A DNA stretch of 64,000 nt from Mycobacterium sp. HUMS_12744610 (GTDB lineage: Bacteria > Actinomycetota > Actinomycetes > Mycobacteriales > Mycobacteriaceae): contig NZ_JBGEDP010000001.1 of assembly GCF_041206865.1 (NCBI RefSeq), positions 2,852,001-2,916,000 of the forward strand, written 5' to 3'. Positions 50,049-60,457 of the stretch are shown here, in pieces. The translations under genes were made by a program, and so were the position numbers. How positions within the stretch are numbered: position 1 is the first letter of the stretch; each line of letters begins with the position of its first letter. Below the pieces are notes generated by a model. It did no database searches, was not told where the DNA came from, and was given only the letters and a program-made list of their open reading frames with translations.

Positions 50049-51224
50049 ATGCTCGACTTCGCCGCACTGCCGCCCGAAATCAATTCCGCCAAAATGTATT
50101 CCGGTCCCGGATCGGCATCGATGCTGGCAGCCGCCGGGGCGTGGAACACGATCGCCGCCGAGATGCGCTCGGCGGCAACGTCCTACAACTCGGTGATCAC
50201 GGAATTGACGAGTAACGGTTGGCTGGGCCCGTCGTCGATGTCAATGCTGTCCGCGGCCACGCCATACCTGACATGGTTGGATACGGCCGCCGCCCAAGCC
50301 GAGCAGACCGCGGCCCAAGCTTTCGCGGCCGCAACCGCTTTCGAGTCGGCGTTCGCCGCGACGGTCCCGCCGCCCGTTGTCACCGCCAATCGCGCACAGT
50401 TGGCGATGTTGGTGGCCACAAACATCTTCGGCCAGAACACCCCCGCGATCGCGGCTAACGAGGCACAGTACGCGTCCATGTGGGCCCAAGATGCCGCTGC
50501 CATGAATGGTTACGCCAGCGACTCGACGGCGGCCAGTCAATTGGCACCGCTCTCCGCTCCGTCGAAGAGCACCCAGACCTACGGGGTTGCCAAGCAATCG
50601 GCGGCGGTCGCTAAAGCGACCCAGACGACAGGTCAAACCGTGCAATCGAACCTGTCCGCGGTAACGTCGACCGCCCCCAAGGCGGCCTCCGGGGAAGACT
50701 TTCTGTCATTGCTGTCGGGGATCTTCAGTGGCGCGAACAACTCGGCCGTGGGCACGTTCATGCAAGGCAACTACTTCAGCACGATGGTCGTGAACGGGGC
50801 TTTAGCGGGTGGACCGTTCAACCCGCAATTCCTCCTTGGGACCATCGCCGGTTTCAATTTCCTGTCCGCTGCCACGCAAGGCGGCGACCTGCTACCGGGC
50901 CTCGGCGACATCGCCTCGGCGACCGCCGAGGTCTCCCCGGCGGCAGCGCTCGGCGGTGTAAGTGCCCCGATCTCAGCGGCGGTTGGCCATGCCAACCTAG
51001 TCGGTGCAGTGTCGGTGCCTCCCGGTTGGGCTTCGGCGGCAGCGATCCAGCCAGCCGACACAGCGATTCCGGCTACCGGTCTCAGTGACATCGGATCGTC
51101 CAACGGCACGGGTGGTCCGGGCGGGTTCGCCGCACCCGTCGGAGGTGCGGCGGGGCGGCGACGCCCAATCCCCAAGTACGGGTTCCGCCCCGTCGTAATT
51201 TCTCGCCCTCCGGCGGCCGGATAA
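50049..51224 (+). CDS. PPE family protein, PPE31-type (PPE-SVP)
   Basis: The 391-residue protein starts [26 protein letters not shown], has [40 protein letters not shown], and the motif GAVSVPPGW. It ends [12 protein letters not shown]. It should pair with the PE20-type protein and be secreted through ESX-5 to act as an outer-membrane pore or importer. The position right behind an M-box and Zur-like site supports a metal-uptake role (inference from the PPE31 work in M. tuberculosis). Confidence 0.92.
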   Translation: MLDFAALPPEINSAKMYSGPGSASMLAAAGAWNTIAAEMRSAATSYNSVITELTSNGWLGPSSMSMLSAATPYLTWLDTAAAQAEQTAAQAFAAATAFESAFAATVPPPVVTANRAQLAMLVATNIFGQNTPAIAANEAQYASMWAQDAAAMNGYASDSTAASQLAPLSAPSKSTQTYGVAKQSAAVAKATQTTGQTVQSNLSAVTSTAPKAASGEDFLSLLSGIFSGANNSAVGTFMQGNYFSTMVVNGALAGGPFNPQFLLGTIAGFNFLSAATQGGDLLPGLGDIASATAEVSPAAALGGVSAPISAAVGHANLVGAVSVPPGWASAAAIQPADTAIPATGLSDIGSSNGTGGPGGFAAPVGGAAGRRRPIPKYGFRPVVISRPPAAG

Positions 51225-51260
51225 CAGCCTTCCAAGGAAGTTCAGAAGAGGGGACAGGCC

Positions 51261-52472
51261 ATGCTAGATTTCGCAACGTTGCCGCCAGAGATCAATTCGG
51301 CCCGCATGTACTCAGGGCCGGGCTCGGCGTCGATTAGCGTCGCTGCCGCGGCCTGGAATCGCATCGCCACCGAGATGCGTTCGACCGCAGCCGCTTACAG
51401 CGCGGTAGTCACCGGGCTGACTGACGAGGCCTGGCTGGGACCTTCGTCGGGATTGATGGCGGCAGCGGCTGAACCGTATGTCGACTGGTTGGCCATCGCC
51501 GCTGCCCAAGCCGAGCAGGCCAGCGCCTCGGCCTCTGCGGCGGCGGCCGCCTTCGAAGCCGCTTTCGCAGCGACGGTACCCCCGGCGGCGATCACGGCGA
51601 ACCGCGCCCAACTGGCTAACCTGTTGGCCACCAACATGCTCGGCCAGAACGCCGCCGTAATAGCAGCGAACGAAGCTCAATACGCCGCGATGTGGGCGCA
51701 GGATGCCGCCGCGATGAATGGCTACGCCATGGCGTCGGCCGCGGCGACACAATTGGCGCCGTTGACGCCCCCCCCTTCCACCACCAACGCCAACGAGACG
51801 GCCGACCAAGCTAATGGGACCTCGGCGTCCTCCACGGCTCCGGCAGGGTCGACGTCCGGGCTCCTCGAGTGGCTGGGTATCGCGCCCAACACCAACAACT
51901 CCACGACAGGCTTGGCCGGACTGCTCAACTTTCTGGATGGAAACAACGGGTCATTCGTCGGAAGCTTCCTCAACGATGCGACGGTCGCAAACTTCTCGAA
52001 CGCCCTCACCACCAGCGGCTTGACGAATCCAACATCCGTCATCGATTCGGTGACCGCATACAGCTTTCTCTTCGCGACCCAAGGCGCCGCCTCGTTCGAT
52101 ATGTCCGACCTGGCCGCGGGGCTGGCGTTGACAGGGCCGATCGGGGTGGCCCCGGGTCTGCCGAGCCTGTCGGCCGCGGCCGTGTCGGCTCAGCTCGGGC
52201 ACGCCAGCCTGGTCGGGGCCGTATCGGTGCCCCCGGCCTGGGGTGCGAGTGGGGCGACGGTCAACCCGGTCGCAACGGCCACGAGCCGCATCGGTGCCGG
52301 GGCCTACCACAGCCTGAGCAACGCCACCCCCATGGTGATGGAAGAGACCGGACCCGTGGGCATGCCCGGGCTGCCCCTGGCAGGCATGACCGGGCCGCAC
52401 GAGGACGAGTTCAGCGCCCCGATCTACGGATTCCGCCCCCGCATCATCACGCGGCCGCCTGCAGCGGGTTGA
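51261..52472 (+). CDS. PPE family protein (PPE-SVP), PPE31/32-like
   Basis: The 403-residue protein starts [26 protein letters not shown], with [40 protein letters not shown] and GAVSVPPAW. The C-terminal end is [12 protein letters not shown]. The N-terminal domain is close to that of the preceding PPE (shared [19 protein letters not shown]), suggesting local duplication, while the middle differs. It is 36 bp after that gene and cotranscribed. An Asn/Thr-rich linker follows the PPE domain. Confidence 0.92.
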   Translation: MLDFATLPPEINSARMYSGPGSASISVAAAAWNRIATEMRSTAAAYSAVVTGLTDEAWLGPSSGLMAAAAEPYVDWLAIAAAQAEQASASASAAAAAFEAAFAATVPPAAITANRAQLANLLATNMLGQNAAVIAANEAQYAAMWAQDAAAMNGYAMASAAATQLAPLTPPPSTTNANETADQANGTSASSTAPAGSTSGLLEWLGIAPNTNNSTTGLAGLLNFLDGNNGSFVGSFLNDATVANFSNALTTSGLTNPTSVIDSVTAYSFLFATQGAASFDMSDLAAGLALTGPIGVAPGLPSLSAAAVSAQLGHASLVGAVSVPPAWGASGATVNPVATATSRIGAGAYHSLSNATPMVMEETGPVGMPGLPLAGMTGPHEDEFSAPIYGFRPRIITRPPAAG

Positions 52473-52591
52473 CCCACGACCGGTCGAGACCGCCGCCGGG
52501 CGGCAAGGGCCGGCCACAAGCAAGGAATCACCACAATCCAAGACTCACCAAAATTCAAGACACGATTGACATCGCGGACAAAGGACACGCC

Positions 52592-52933
52592 ATGACGCTC
52601 AAACTTCTCACCGCATCGGTCGGCCTCGCCACCGTTCTCGCCGCCAGCCCGCTGGCCCACGCCGATTCCGATGACGACGACCCGACGGTCTTCCTGGCCA
52701 CCCTCCGCAACGCGGGCATCGCCTACAAAAGCCCGGACCGTGCCCTCAAAGCTGCCCAGACCGTCTGCGGTCTTGCCAGTGCAGGCACCAGCGAACCCGA
52801 GATTCTCAAAGACATCCGCGAGCTCAACCCCGGATTCACCCTTGACGGTGCCGCCAAATTCACCGAAGCGGCCGCCCGGTCTTTCTGCCCCGAGCAACTC
52901 GGGGACGGCAGCGGCAACGGTAAGAAGAAGTGA
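52592..52933 (+). CDS. DUF732 secreted protein (Rv1810-like)
   Basis: The 113-residue protein has a signal peptide (MTLKLLTASVGLATVLAASP LAHA, cleaved near residue 24) and a DUF732 domain: DDDPTVFLATLRNAGIAYKSPDRALKAAQTVCGLASAG and AARSFCPEQL. The two Cys probably form a disulfide. A polyLys end (GNGKKK) is unusual. It is exported, and its function is unknown. It follows the PPE genes by 119 bp, as Rv1810 follows PPE33 in M. tuberculosis. Two similar genes lie at 57495 and 57836. Confidence 0.88.
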   Translation: MTLKLLTASVGLATVLAASPLAHADSDDDDPTVFLATLRNAGIAYKSPDRALKAAQTVCGLASAGTSEPEILKDIRELNPGFTLDGAAKFTEAAARSFCPEQLGDGSGNGKKK

Positions 52934-54477
52934 GCCTTGCGCTCTTAGGGCTTTCGGGGCTGGTCCGCGTCGCTCGGCGGCCTCTGAGTTGGACTTCTCT
53001 CGCCACTCCTGCGGATACCAGCTGTCCGGCGTGACGACGCTCGCAGACGCGGCATGCCAGTTGGTCGTGCATGCCGCAATTGGCACCGTGAACCGTTGCG
53101 GACTGAAGCTTTTTGAATGCCTTCGCTAGCGGTCGACTGCGAAGGCCGGCCCGGCCGCAGCAGGGCCAAAATGCCGGTACGATCGCGCCCACGGCGCCTG
53201 GCCCGGCAACCGGGGGCGACGGCGGTAAGCGCAACGTGCGACTCCGCCTTGCGTTCGTGGCTCGCCCGGCGGACGTCGATTCTTGGTCAGCAACGCTCGA
53301 GCGGTGCGCCTGTTTCGTACCGGCACGCGTCGTGGCCATCTTCGACCTGGACTCCACCGCTGCGCGTGGCCCTGGCCCTGACGCGACTGCGGGGCCTTCC
53401 TGATCGCGCCGACGAAGGCGGGTACCGCCTCTTAGATCCGCGGTTCGTACTGCCCGACCCGATGACCGCCGAGGCGACCATGGCAGCGATGGCACGGGGT
53501 AGTCGCTCAGTTTGCTATGTGACCGCCAGGCGCCGGCTGATGCGTTTTCTCTACCGGCGGCGCCACACGCCGTGTGGTTGATAGCTGTCCGGGACGTCGA
53601 GGCACCCTTACCGAAAATTCGGGTGAACGGCTCGGCAACGCTCCCGAGCCGCCCCGCGCATACGGGGGCACGTTGCTTCGTCTTGCTAACCTCGGCAAAC
53701 CGCGCTGATCGAGCTCACAGGAAATCTGCAGCAGCTAATCAGCGCTGCCGCAGCTATGCCCCTTTAACCTTCTTGGTGAACTCCAGGGGAGCAACGATGG
53801 AATTAACCATTAACCCGGCCCCGGCGCCGAACTGCGGAATCGTGTCCGCACGAGGCGCCGCGCTGCGGGCCGGGCACCGGGAGTTCGCCGGCCGTCGGGA
53901 TTTCGGCCATCCAGGCAACTTCCGGTCCGGCAGGCACCCGCCGGCAGATGGCTGATGCGATTCACGGGCGACTCACGAAATAATAGGCGCGCAATAAGCA
54001 CCCGCAAATACGCATAGCCGTCAGCGCACATATGTGGGCAACAGCAAATCGATACTCCGGTTGCAGTAATGATGTTCTGGTAGGCCTATAATTCATCGAG
54101 AAGTTGCAACCAGTAAATGGCGTGGCCGGTGATCTTCATGATTGTCGCCAGGTCGCGCCTGGTGCGCCGTAGATGAGCGGAACCACGAATCAGCGACGGG
54201 TTTGCCATTGGTAATCAATTGACAGATTAGACAACCTCGGTGACACACCCGCCGCTGCTCACGGTGTCTGTCGTCACCGCCAACCGCGTCGCGACACATG
54301 TTTGTAACATTGTGCTTACTCCGCTGGAACAACGCCTCAATATCGTGGCATCGCGATGAGCCCGAGGTTGCACAGATTCGCTTGGAGTAAGATCAGCAAA
54401 TCTTTGGGGACTCAGAAACCGCGTTTTTTTGGATTCCATAAAAGCTTGGACAGTTCTGGGGGCAGGGCTACGCGCGT
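52934..54477. other. Gene-poor 1.5-kb region
   Basis: No intact gene is supported. Several short plus-strand frames exist, such as 53117-53581 and 53797-53955 (the latter with an AGGGGAGC ribosome-like site and MELTINPAPAP start), but none has a known domain. The right third is relatively AT-rich for this genome and contains a CACATATGTG palindrome near 54027. I regard it as a mixture of gene debris and regulatory DNA. Confidence 0.45.
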
Positions 54478-54493
54478 CGTCATTACGATGACG
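54478..54493. promoter_or_regulatory. Palindrome upstream of the PPE32-type gene
   Basis: CGTCAT-TACG-ATGACG is a perfect 6-4-6 inverted repeat ending 28 bp before the GTG start at 54522. Its position suits an operator or a 5'-UTR hairpin. I do not recognise the binding protein. Confidence 0.4.
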
Positions 54494-54521
54494 GCCACAA
54501 ATAAGGACCGGAGGTAGACAG

Positions 54522-55781
54522 GTGATAGATTTCGGCGCGCTTCCGCCGGAGATCAACTCTGGGCGGATGTATGTCGGGCCCGGGTCGGGGCCGATGATCG
54601 CGGCGGCGGCGGCCTGGGACGACCTGGCCGCCGAACTGCAGTCGACGGCCGCGTCGTACAGCTCCACGGTCGAGGGTTTGACCGTCGGGCCGTGGACGGG
54701 TCCCTCCTCGATCGCGATGGCGGCCGCGGCCATCCCCTACGTTTCGTGGATCAGTGCCACCGGCTCCAGGGCCGAGCAGGCGGCTGCCCAGGCGAAAATC
54801 GCCGCCGCCGCCTACGAGACGGCCTTCGCCGCGACGGTCCCGCCGCCGGTGATCGTGGCCAATCGCACACTGCTCATGACTTTGATTGCGACCAACATCC
54901 TGGGGCAGAACACCCCGGCGATCGCCGCCACCGAAGCCCAGTACGCCGAGCTGTGGGCCCAGGACGCCGCCGCCATGTACGCCTACGCTGGCTCGTCGGC
55001 GGCCGCCTCGCAGCTGATCCCGTTCCTCGAGCCGCCGCGCACGACCACCGACTCGGCCAGCCCGCTGCAAGCCGCCGCCGTCAGCCAGTCCGGTACCTCG
55101 AGTGGCCTCAACGTGGGCACCCAACTGTCCCAGCTGACCAGCGCCGTGCCGAACGCCCTGCAGAGCCTGGCCTCTGGGGCGACGAGTAACGCGACGACGC
55201 CGGGACTCACGCTGCCGTCGACCCTGCCCAACGCGCTGACCAACTGGAACACCATCTTCGGCGAATTGACCGGCATCTATTCGCCCCAGGCGTGGAGCAC
55301 CATCCCCGGTGGCCCGTTCCTGTCTTTCGGGCAGGCATACGCCTGGGGTCAGAACGGGCAGGGCGCCGCCGCGTATTTGGCCGGCCCCAAAGCGATCTCC
55401 GGCGCGCTGGCGCCGCTGACCAGCGGCGCCGTCAAGCCCATGCTGAGCTCCGCCGTCGGCGGCGCGCCGGTTTCGGCGTCGATGGGCAGGGCGGCGCTGG
55501 TGGGGAGCATGTCGGTGCCGCAGGGCTGGACCGAGGCCGCGCCGGCGATCAGGACACTCGCCTCGGTGTTCCCCAACATCGCGGCCGCACCGACCGCCTC
55601 GCTGGCCCCCGAGGGCGGCGTCTTCGGCCAGATGGCCCTGTCGAGCCTGGCCGGGCGCGCCATGGCGGCCGGGGCGACGTACTCCGGAGGAGGTGCCGTG
55701 GCGACCGGCTCGCTGGGCGGCGTGATCGAAGCCGAGGCGGCCACGGCCACCATCATCGTGATCCCGGTCCTGGAGGACTGA
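54522..55781 (+). CDS. PPE family protein, PPE32-type (PPE-SVP)
   Basis: The 419-residue protein starts [26 protein letters not shown], with [40 protein letters not shown] and [17 protein letters not shown]. Unlike the others it ends with a hydrophobic [21 protein letters not shown] instead of the usual RPPxAG tail, as PPE32 does. The start is GTG after GGAGGTAGACAG. It leads a second PPE pair (with PPE33-type) and probably belongs to the metal-responsive set through mgtC. Confidence 0.9.
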   Translation: MIDFGALPPEINSGRMYVGPGSGPMIAAAAAWDDLAAELQSTAASYSSTVEGLTVGPWTGPSSIAMAAAAIPYVSWISATGSRAEQAAAQAKIAAAAYETAFAATVPPPVIVANRTLLMTLIATNILGQNTPAIAATEAQYAELWAQDAAAMYAYAGSSAAASQLIPFLEPPRTTTDSASPLQAAAVSQSGTSSGLNVGTQLSQLTSAVPNALQSLASGATSNATTPGLTLPSTLPNALTNWNTIFGELTGIYSPQAWSTIPGGPFLSFGQAYAWGQNGQGAAAYLAGPKAISGALAPLTSGAVKPMLSSAVGGAPVSASMGRAALVGSMSVPQGWTEAAPAIRTLASVFPNIAAAPTASLAPEGGVFGQMALSSLAGRAMAAGATYSGGGAVATGSLGGVIEAEAATATIIVIPVLED

Positions 55782-55839
55782 GCGCCATGACCGACACATC
55801 CGCGACCGACAGCAGCGCGACCAGGCAAGGGGTATAGAG

Positions 55840-57024
55840 ATGTTCTACGGAGCCTTTCCACCGGAGTTCAACTCCGGGCGCATGTACGCCGGGCCGGGAG
55901 CCGAGTCCTTGGTGGCCGCGGCGGCGGCCTGGGACACCCTGGCCGCCGAACTGCAGTCCACCGTCGCCGCCTACTCGTCGGTGATCGACACGCTGAGCAG
56001 CGGGCCCTGGGTGGGACCGTCGTCGATGAGCATGGTGGCCGCGGTGACGCCGTACCTGTCCTGGATGCAGACCACCGCCACTCAGGCCGCACACACCTCC
56101 AACCAGGCCACCGCGGCGGCGGCCGCCTACGAGACGGCGTTCGCGTCGACGGTGCCGCCGGAGGAGGTCGCGGCCAACCGCACCCAGCTGGCGTCGCTGG
56201 TGGCGACCAACGTCTTCGGGCAGAACACCGCCGCGATCGCGGCCACCGAGGCCCAGTACGCCGAGATGTGGGCCCAGGATGCCCTGGCGATGGACACCTA
56301 CGTCGCGTCGGCGGAGGCGGCAACGAGCCGGCTGACCGCGTTCACCGAGGCGCCGACGACCACCAACGGCTCGGCGTCGACGACGCAGGCCGCCGCGGTC
56401 GGCGCAGCCGGCGGCACACCGGCGGCCAACGCGGCGGCGACCCTAGGCTCGATCATTCCCCCGTTCAACCCGGCGAACGGGCCGCTCGGCTACCTCGCCG
56501 GGCTCGCCACCTGGTACCACACCCTCGGAACCAACCTCCTGAACATCGTTCCGAACGGGGGCACCTGGTACGCGGGGCTGTACAACGCCGTCAAGGTTCC
56601 TGTCGGCATCACCACGACGTTCAACGACATCGGGCTGCTCATCAACTTCCCGCTGTCACAGTGGCTCAAGTTCGCCCCGCCCATCCCGTACGGGGCCCTC
56701 CCCAAGGACGCGCTGGGGGCCGGGCTCGGCGCGCTGGGCTTCGGGCGTGGCACCCTGTACAACGCGGTCAGCCCGGTGGCGGCGAGCCTGGGCCGCGGCA
56801 CCCTGGTCGGAGCGCTGACGGTGCCGCCCAGCTGGGCCTCCGCCACCCCGGCAATCCGGACGGTCGCCGCCGCGTTGACAGCCGCCGGGCCGGAGGCGGT
56901 GCCGGCGGCCGCCCTGGGCGCGGGTGGGCTGCTCGGCTCGATGTCGGTGGCGGGCATGCTCGGCAGCGCCTTCGGCGCGGGCGCCCCACCGTGGCGGGCC
57001 GTGCCGCCGTCCGCGGGCGCCTGA
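55840..57024 (+). CDS. PPE family protein, PPE33-type
   Basis: The 394-residue protein starts [25 protein letters not shown], where PPEFNSG replaces the usual PPEINSG. It has [40 protein letters not shown] and [17 protein letters not shown]. The end is [14 protein letters not shown]. It starts 58 bp after the PPE32-type stop. A 16-codon frame (55787-55837) fills that gap and may be chance. A small gene overlaps its 3' end in another frame. Confidence 0.9.
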   Translation: MFYGAFPPEFNSGRMYAGPGAESLVAAAAAWDTLAAELQSTVAAYSSVIDTLSSGPWVGPSSMSMVAAVTPYLSWMQTTATQAAHTSNQATAAAAAYETAFASTVPPEEVAANRTQLASLVATNVFGQNTAAIAATEAQYAEMWAQDALAMDTYVASAEAATSRLTAFTEAPTTTNGSASTTQAAAVGAAGGTPAANAAATLGSIIPPFNPANGPLGYLAGLATWYHTLGTNLLNIVPNGGTWYAGLYNAVKVPVGITTTFNDIGLLINFPLSQWLKFAPPIPYGALPKDALGAGLGALGFGRGTLYNAVSPVAASLGRGTLVGALTVPPSWASATPAIRTVAAALTAAGPEAVPAAALGAGGLLGSMSVAGMLGSAFGAGAPPWRAVPPSAGA

Positions 57025-57242
57025 CCCCCCTCAAAGAGCTCAAGGACGGCACCTCGCCGGAAAAGCTGAAGAAAGTCGTCGCCCAGATCTCGGAGAAACC
57101 CGAAAGCGTGCAGCACCACAACGTCGATCAAGAAGGCCTCGACGCGCTGCTCGAGCAACTGTCCAAAAAACCCGGCATTCACGCGGTGCACTTGTCAAAA
57201 GGCAAGCCCAAAGTCGTGCCGTCGGAAGCGCAGATGAGTTGA
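56991..57242 (+). CDS. Conserved small hypothetical protein overlapping the PPE33-type gene
   Basis: An open frame in a different phase from the PPE gives, after a short basic start, [20 protein letters not shown], a [20 protein letters not shown] segment and ...[15 protein letters not shown]. Codon use and the amphipathic helices are convincing. I do not recognise the family. The only usable start is GTG at 56991, which overlaps the PPE by 34 bp; coupling to PPE translation is likely. It has 83 residues, no signal peptide and no Cys. Confidence 0.65.
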   Translation: MAGRAAVRGRLTPLKELKDGTSPEKLKKVVAQISEKPESVQHHNVDQEGLDALLEQLSKKPGIHAVHLSKGKPKVVPSEAQMS

Positions 57243-57494
57243 GTGGCAACCGCAGTCCGGCTCGGCCCAGCGGCCGCGCAACGACCGGATCCGGGGGCGA
57301 CAAATAGCGGCACGCGAGTCGGTCCCGGCAGTTCAGGCGCGGTTCGCCGAAGGCGTAAAAGCGTGGAACCAACTGTGAGAATTGGTAGAGACAGCGGTCA
57401 ACCGAGCAACATCGGCGGTAAAGTCTCGGAAGCCGCCGCTTCAATTGAATACCGAACCGGCACAATTTCCTCGGTGCGAGGGAAAGGGTAAAAC

Positions 57495-57815
57495 ATGAAG
57501 ATGTTTGTCGCGCTGCTCGGCGCAGCGGCGGTGATCGGTTTCGCCGCGCCCGCCTATGCCGACCCGCCGGAACCGGACGGGGACGACGCGGGGTTCGTCG
57601 CCGCGTTACACCAGGCCGGCATCTCCTTCGCGACCCGCGAGGGCGCCGTCGCCGCCGGCAGGGCAGTGTGTTCCTTCCTGGACAACGGCGAGAGCGGCCT
57701 GCAAGTGGTGCACGACGTGAAGATCCACAACCCCGGGATGGACATGGAGAACGCGTCCAACTTCGCGTTGATCTCGGCGAAGTACTACTGCCCTCACCAG
57801 CTGTCCAAGGCCTGA
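57495..57815 (+). CDS. DUF732 secreted protein (Rv1810-type)
   Basis: The 106-residue protein has a signal peptide (MKMFVALLGAAAVIGFAAPAYA) and a DUF732 domain: DDAGFVAALHQAGISFATREGAVAAGRAVCSFLDNGESG and ISAKYYCPHQLSKA. The Cys pair is conserved with its neighbours. It is secreted to the envelope and its function is unknown. A second DUF732 gene starts 20 bp after its stop, so the pair arose by tandem duplication. The GGGAAAGGG sequence before the ATG is a reasonable ribosome site. Confidence 0.9.
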   Translation: MKMFVALLGAAAVIGFAAPAYADPPEPDGDDAGFVAALHQAGISFATREGAVAAGRAVCSFLDNGESGLQVVHDVKIHNPGMDMENASNFALISAKYYCPHQLSKA

Positions 57816-57835
57816 CGGAGACCGGCCACACCGGC

Positions 57836-58156
57836 ATGGGACGATTTTTGGCATTGCTCGGCACCGTCGTCGTGATCGGTTGCGCCGCACCCGCCTCCGC
57901 CGATCCCGAGGGCGCGTTCGACGACACGGGATTCCTCACGACGGTGCGCGACGCCGGACTCACCTACACCAGCCCGGATCGGGCCATCGCCTTCGGCAAG
58001 CAGGTGTGCGGCTGGATCGGCAGCGGCAAGTCCGGCTCGGCACTCGTCCGCAACCTGCAGGACGAAAATCCGGGACTGACCACCGGCCACGCCACCCTGT
58101 TCGTGGCGATCTCGGCGAAGTACTACTGTCCACAACAACTCACCGCGACGCACTAG
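57836..58156 (+). CDS. DUF732 secreted protein, tandem paralog
   Basis: The 106-residue product has the signal peptide MGRFLALLGTVVVIGCAAPASA and a DUF732 domain (FDDTGFLTTVRDAGLTYTSPDRAIAFGKQVCGWIGSGKSG, ISAKYYCPQQL). The Cys in VIGCAAPAS precedes the cleavage site and is not a standard lipobox. It is exactly the same length as the upstream paralog with about half of its residues shared. It is probably cotranscribed toward mgtC, which begins 218 bp later. Confidence 0.88.
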   Translation: MGRFLALLGTVVVIGCAAPASADPEGAFDDTGFLTTVRDAGLTYTSPDRAIAFGKQVCGWIGSGKSGSALVRNLQDENPGLTTGHATLFVAISAKYYCPQQLTATH

Positions 58157-58374
58157 CCGCGACACGACGCGTTCCGGAGAGGACGAAACAGTCAACGCGC
58201 GCATGCGGGTTACGGATTGAGCAGGCGGCGGCGCGCAGGAGTCAGGTGATTGACCGCCGCGCAACCGGGTTGGTCCGGGGTCCACCTCTCGTTCACCTGC
58301 CCGTGCTTAGCTGCCGCGGTCCAGCACCGCCCCGGCGGTGCCAGTGTCACCGCGTAGGGGAGGAATGTGCCGTC

Positions 58375-59085
58375 ATGCAGACGCTGAGCGTTGCCGATTT
58401 CGCGCTCCGGCTGGCCGTCGGGGTCGGCTGCGGTGCCCTCATCGGTCTGGAGCGGCAATGGCGGGCGCGCCGGGCCGGGCTGCGCACCAACGCGCTCGTC
58501 GCCGCCGGTGCGACCCTGTTCGTGCTCTACGCGGCCGCCACCGAGGACACCAGCGCCACCCGGGTCGCGTCCTATGTCGTGTCCGGGATCGGGTTCCTGG
58601 GCGGTGGGGTGATCCTGCGCGAGGGGGTCAACGTCCGCGGGCTCAACACCGCGGCCACCCTGTGGTGTTCGGCGGCGGTCGGTGTACTGGCCGCGTCGGG
58701 ACACCTGACCTTCACGCTGATCGCCACCGGCACCGTCCTCGCGATCCACGTGTTCGGGCGCCCGCTCGGGCGGCTGATCGATCGTGACGAGAACGTCGAA
58801 GACGACGAGGGCCTCCAGCCGTACCTGCTACAGGTGACCTGCCGCCCCAAATCGGAGACGTACGCCCGCGCCCAGGTCGTGCAGCACGCCAGCAGCAACG
58901 ACATGACGCTGCGCGGTATCCACGCCCGCCAGACCGGCGACGACGAGATCACCCTGAGCGCGCATCTGCTCATGGACGGCCACACCCCGGCCAAGCTCGA
59001 GCGGTTGGTGGCCGAGCTGTCCCTGCAGCCGGGAGTCCGCACGGTGCAGTGGTACGCGGGGGAGACCGCGCAGCAGCCGGACTGA
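58375..59085 (+). CDS. mgtC: MgtC/SapB-family membrane protein
   Basis: The 236-residue protein has the MgtC N-terminal membrane domain ([88 protein letters not shown]) and a C-terminal ACT-like cytosolic domain (about residues 150-236). MgtC is needed for growth at low Mg2+ and in macrophages, where it affects membrane energetics and phosphate homeostasis. The ATG at 58375 matches the family N-terminus. It corresponds to Rv1811. It lies 9 kb downstream of the M-box, in the same direction. Confidence 0.94.
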   Translation: MQTLSVADFALRLAVGVGCGALIGLERQWRARRAGLRTNALVAAGATLFVLYAAATEDTSATRVASYVVSGIGFLGGGVILREGVNVRGLNTAATLWCSAAVGVLAASGHLTFTLIATGTVLAIHVFGRPLGRLIDRDENVEDDEGLQPYLLQVTCRPKSETYARAQVVQHASSNDMTLRGIHARQTGDDEITLSAHLLMDGHTPAKLERLVAELSLQPGVRTVQWYAGETAQQPD

Positions 59086-59096
59086 GCACCGGCCGG

Positions 59097-60301
59097 CTAG
59101 GGGCGGCCCTGCATCTGCGGCGCGGCCGCGGCGAGCAGGGCCGCGCGCTCACCGGTCAGCGGCGGGTAGATGCGCCGGGTGTTGATGGCCCGCTTGGTGG
59201 CCTTGGCCTGCGCGCTGCGCGAGACCACCGCCCGGTCCCATCCCCGGGTGTAGACCGCGCCGGCCGGCCCGAGCTCGAGAACGGTGACGTACCAGAGGAT
59301 TCGAAGCGGCAGCATCGGCTCACCGACCAGGTCGATGATCACGTTGTAGGCGACGTAGCGCCCCATCGGCCGTCCTTGCTGGCACGACATCACCGACAAA
59401 CGTTCCCCGTCCACGCGGGCCGCCGCCACGTCAGCCGCGGCGAACACCGACTCGATCCCGGCGACGCGCAGGTAGTCGCCGACCGGCAGCCGGCCCTGCC
59501 CGTCGCGCGCCGCCGGTAGCCGCGCGGTCATTGGGCTGGCCCGCATCCCGGCGCACCACCCCAGCGTGGCCGCCTCGAGGCGCTCACCCGACGACAGCGA
59601 CACGCCTCGCTCCTCGACCGCAGTGACGCTCACCCCCAACCCGGGTCTCGATGCCGTTGTCCGACAACGCCTGCCGAATCACCGGCCGCGCCGAAGCGCC
59701 CATGTCCGAGCCAATCGCGCCGTGCTCGACGAGGACCACCCGCGGGGTGACCCGATGCGGGCCGAACAGCCCACCGAGGCTGTTCGGCAGCTCGCAGGCC
59801 ACCTCGATGCCGGTCAGGCCTGCGCCCACCATGACGACCAGCCGCCCGCGTGGGGGTCCCCGACCAGCGTTCGCAGATGGCTCGCAGCGCGACCGCACCG
59901 TCGTAGGTGTCGACGTCGAAACCGAACTCCCGCAACACGGGGATGCCGGGGCGGGCCGCCCGGCTGCCCGGGGCCAGCACCACCCGGTCATAGCGGTACG
60001 ACGCCCCGGATGCCGTGGTGAGAGCGCGGGCGCCCGGGTCGATCCCGGTGACCGCGGCGGTGACGTGCGCCAGTCCGGCGGGGTCCAGCACGTCGGCCAG
60101 CGGGATGCGGCAGGCGCTCAGGTCGGTCTCGTAGTTGCGCACCCTGATGTCGCGGAAGGGCTTGTCGCTCAGCACGGTGACGTCGACCGTGCCCGCGGGC
60201 TCGGCGAGTTCGTCGAGCCGCCGCGCGGCGTCCAGGGCCGCCCGCAGTCCGGCAAACCCGGAGCCGATCACCAGCATCGCGGTCAACGCCCGATACCTCA
60301 C
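59097..60301 (-). pseudogene. NDH-2-like FAD oxidoreductase with two frameshifts (Rv1812c-like)
   Basis: Three minus-strand frames join into one protein of about 400 residues. The first (from 60301) has the FAD motif VIGSGFAGLRAALDAARR and reaches VLREFGFDVDTYDGAVALRAICER. The second (about 59860-59645) has the NAD motif VVMVGAGLTGIEVACELPNS and ends DNGIETR. The third (to 59097) has LGWCAGMRASPMTARL, SVFAAADVA and a C-terminal hydrophobic ILWYVTVLELGP. The first shift is near 59865, the second near 59645 where one extra G in GGG explains it. Both shifts are single bases in G/C runs, so a sequencing error is possible. If repaired it would oxidise NAD(P)H at the membrane. Confidence 0.85.
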
Positions 60302-60457
60302 CGATCCGAGCCGCTCGGCGGCTCCCTTCGCGCAATCGTCTCACCACGCCGTGACGGTGGGCGCCATCCATGCGGCGCGGTGGCGCACCCGACGTCCGCG
60401 GGTCTCGCGCCGGCGCCGAGCCGACCGGATCCGCGAATTCGCCGGACGTAATAGTCT

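Noticed and set aside
53117-53581. A 154-codon plus-strand ORF in the gene-poor region
   Set aside because: Arg/Ser/Ala-rich, no motif, no good ribosome site; competing frames are equally open.
55787-55837. A 16-codon ORF between the PPE32- and PPE33-type genes
   Set aside because: Too short and compositionally biased to separate from chance; no ribosome site of note.
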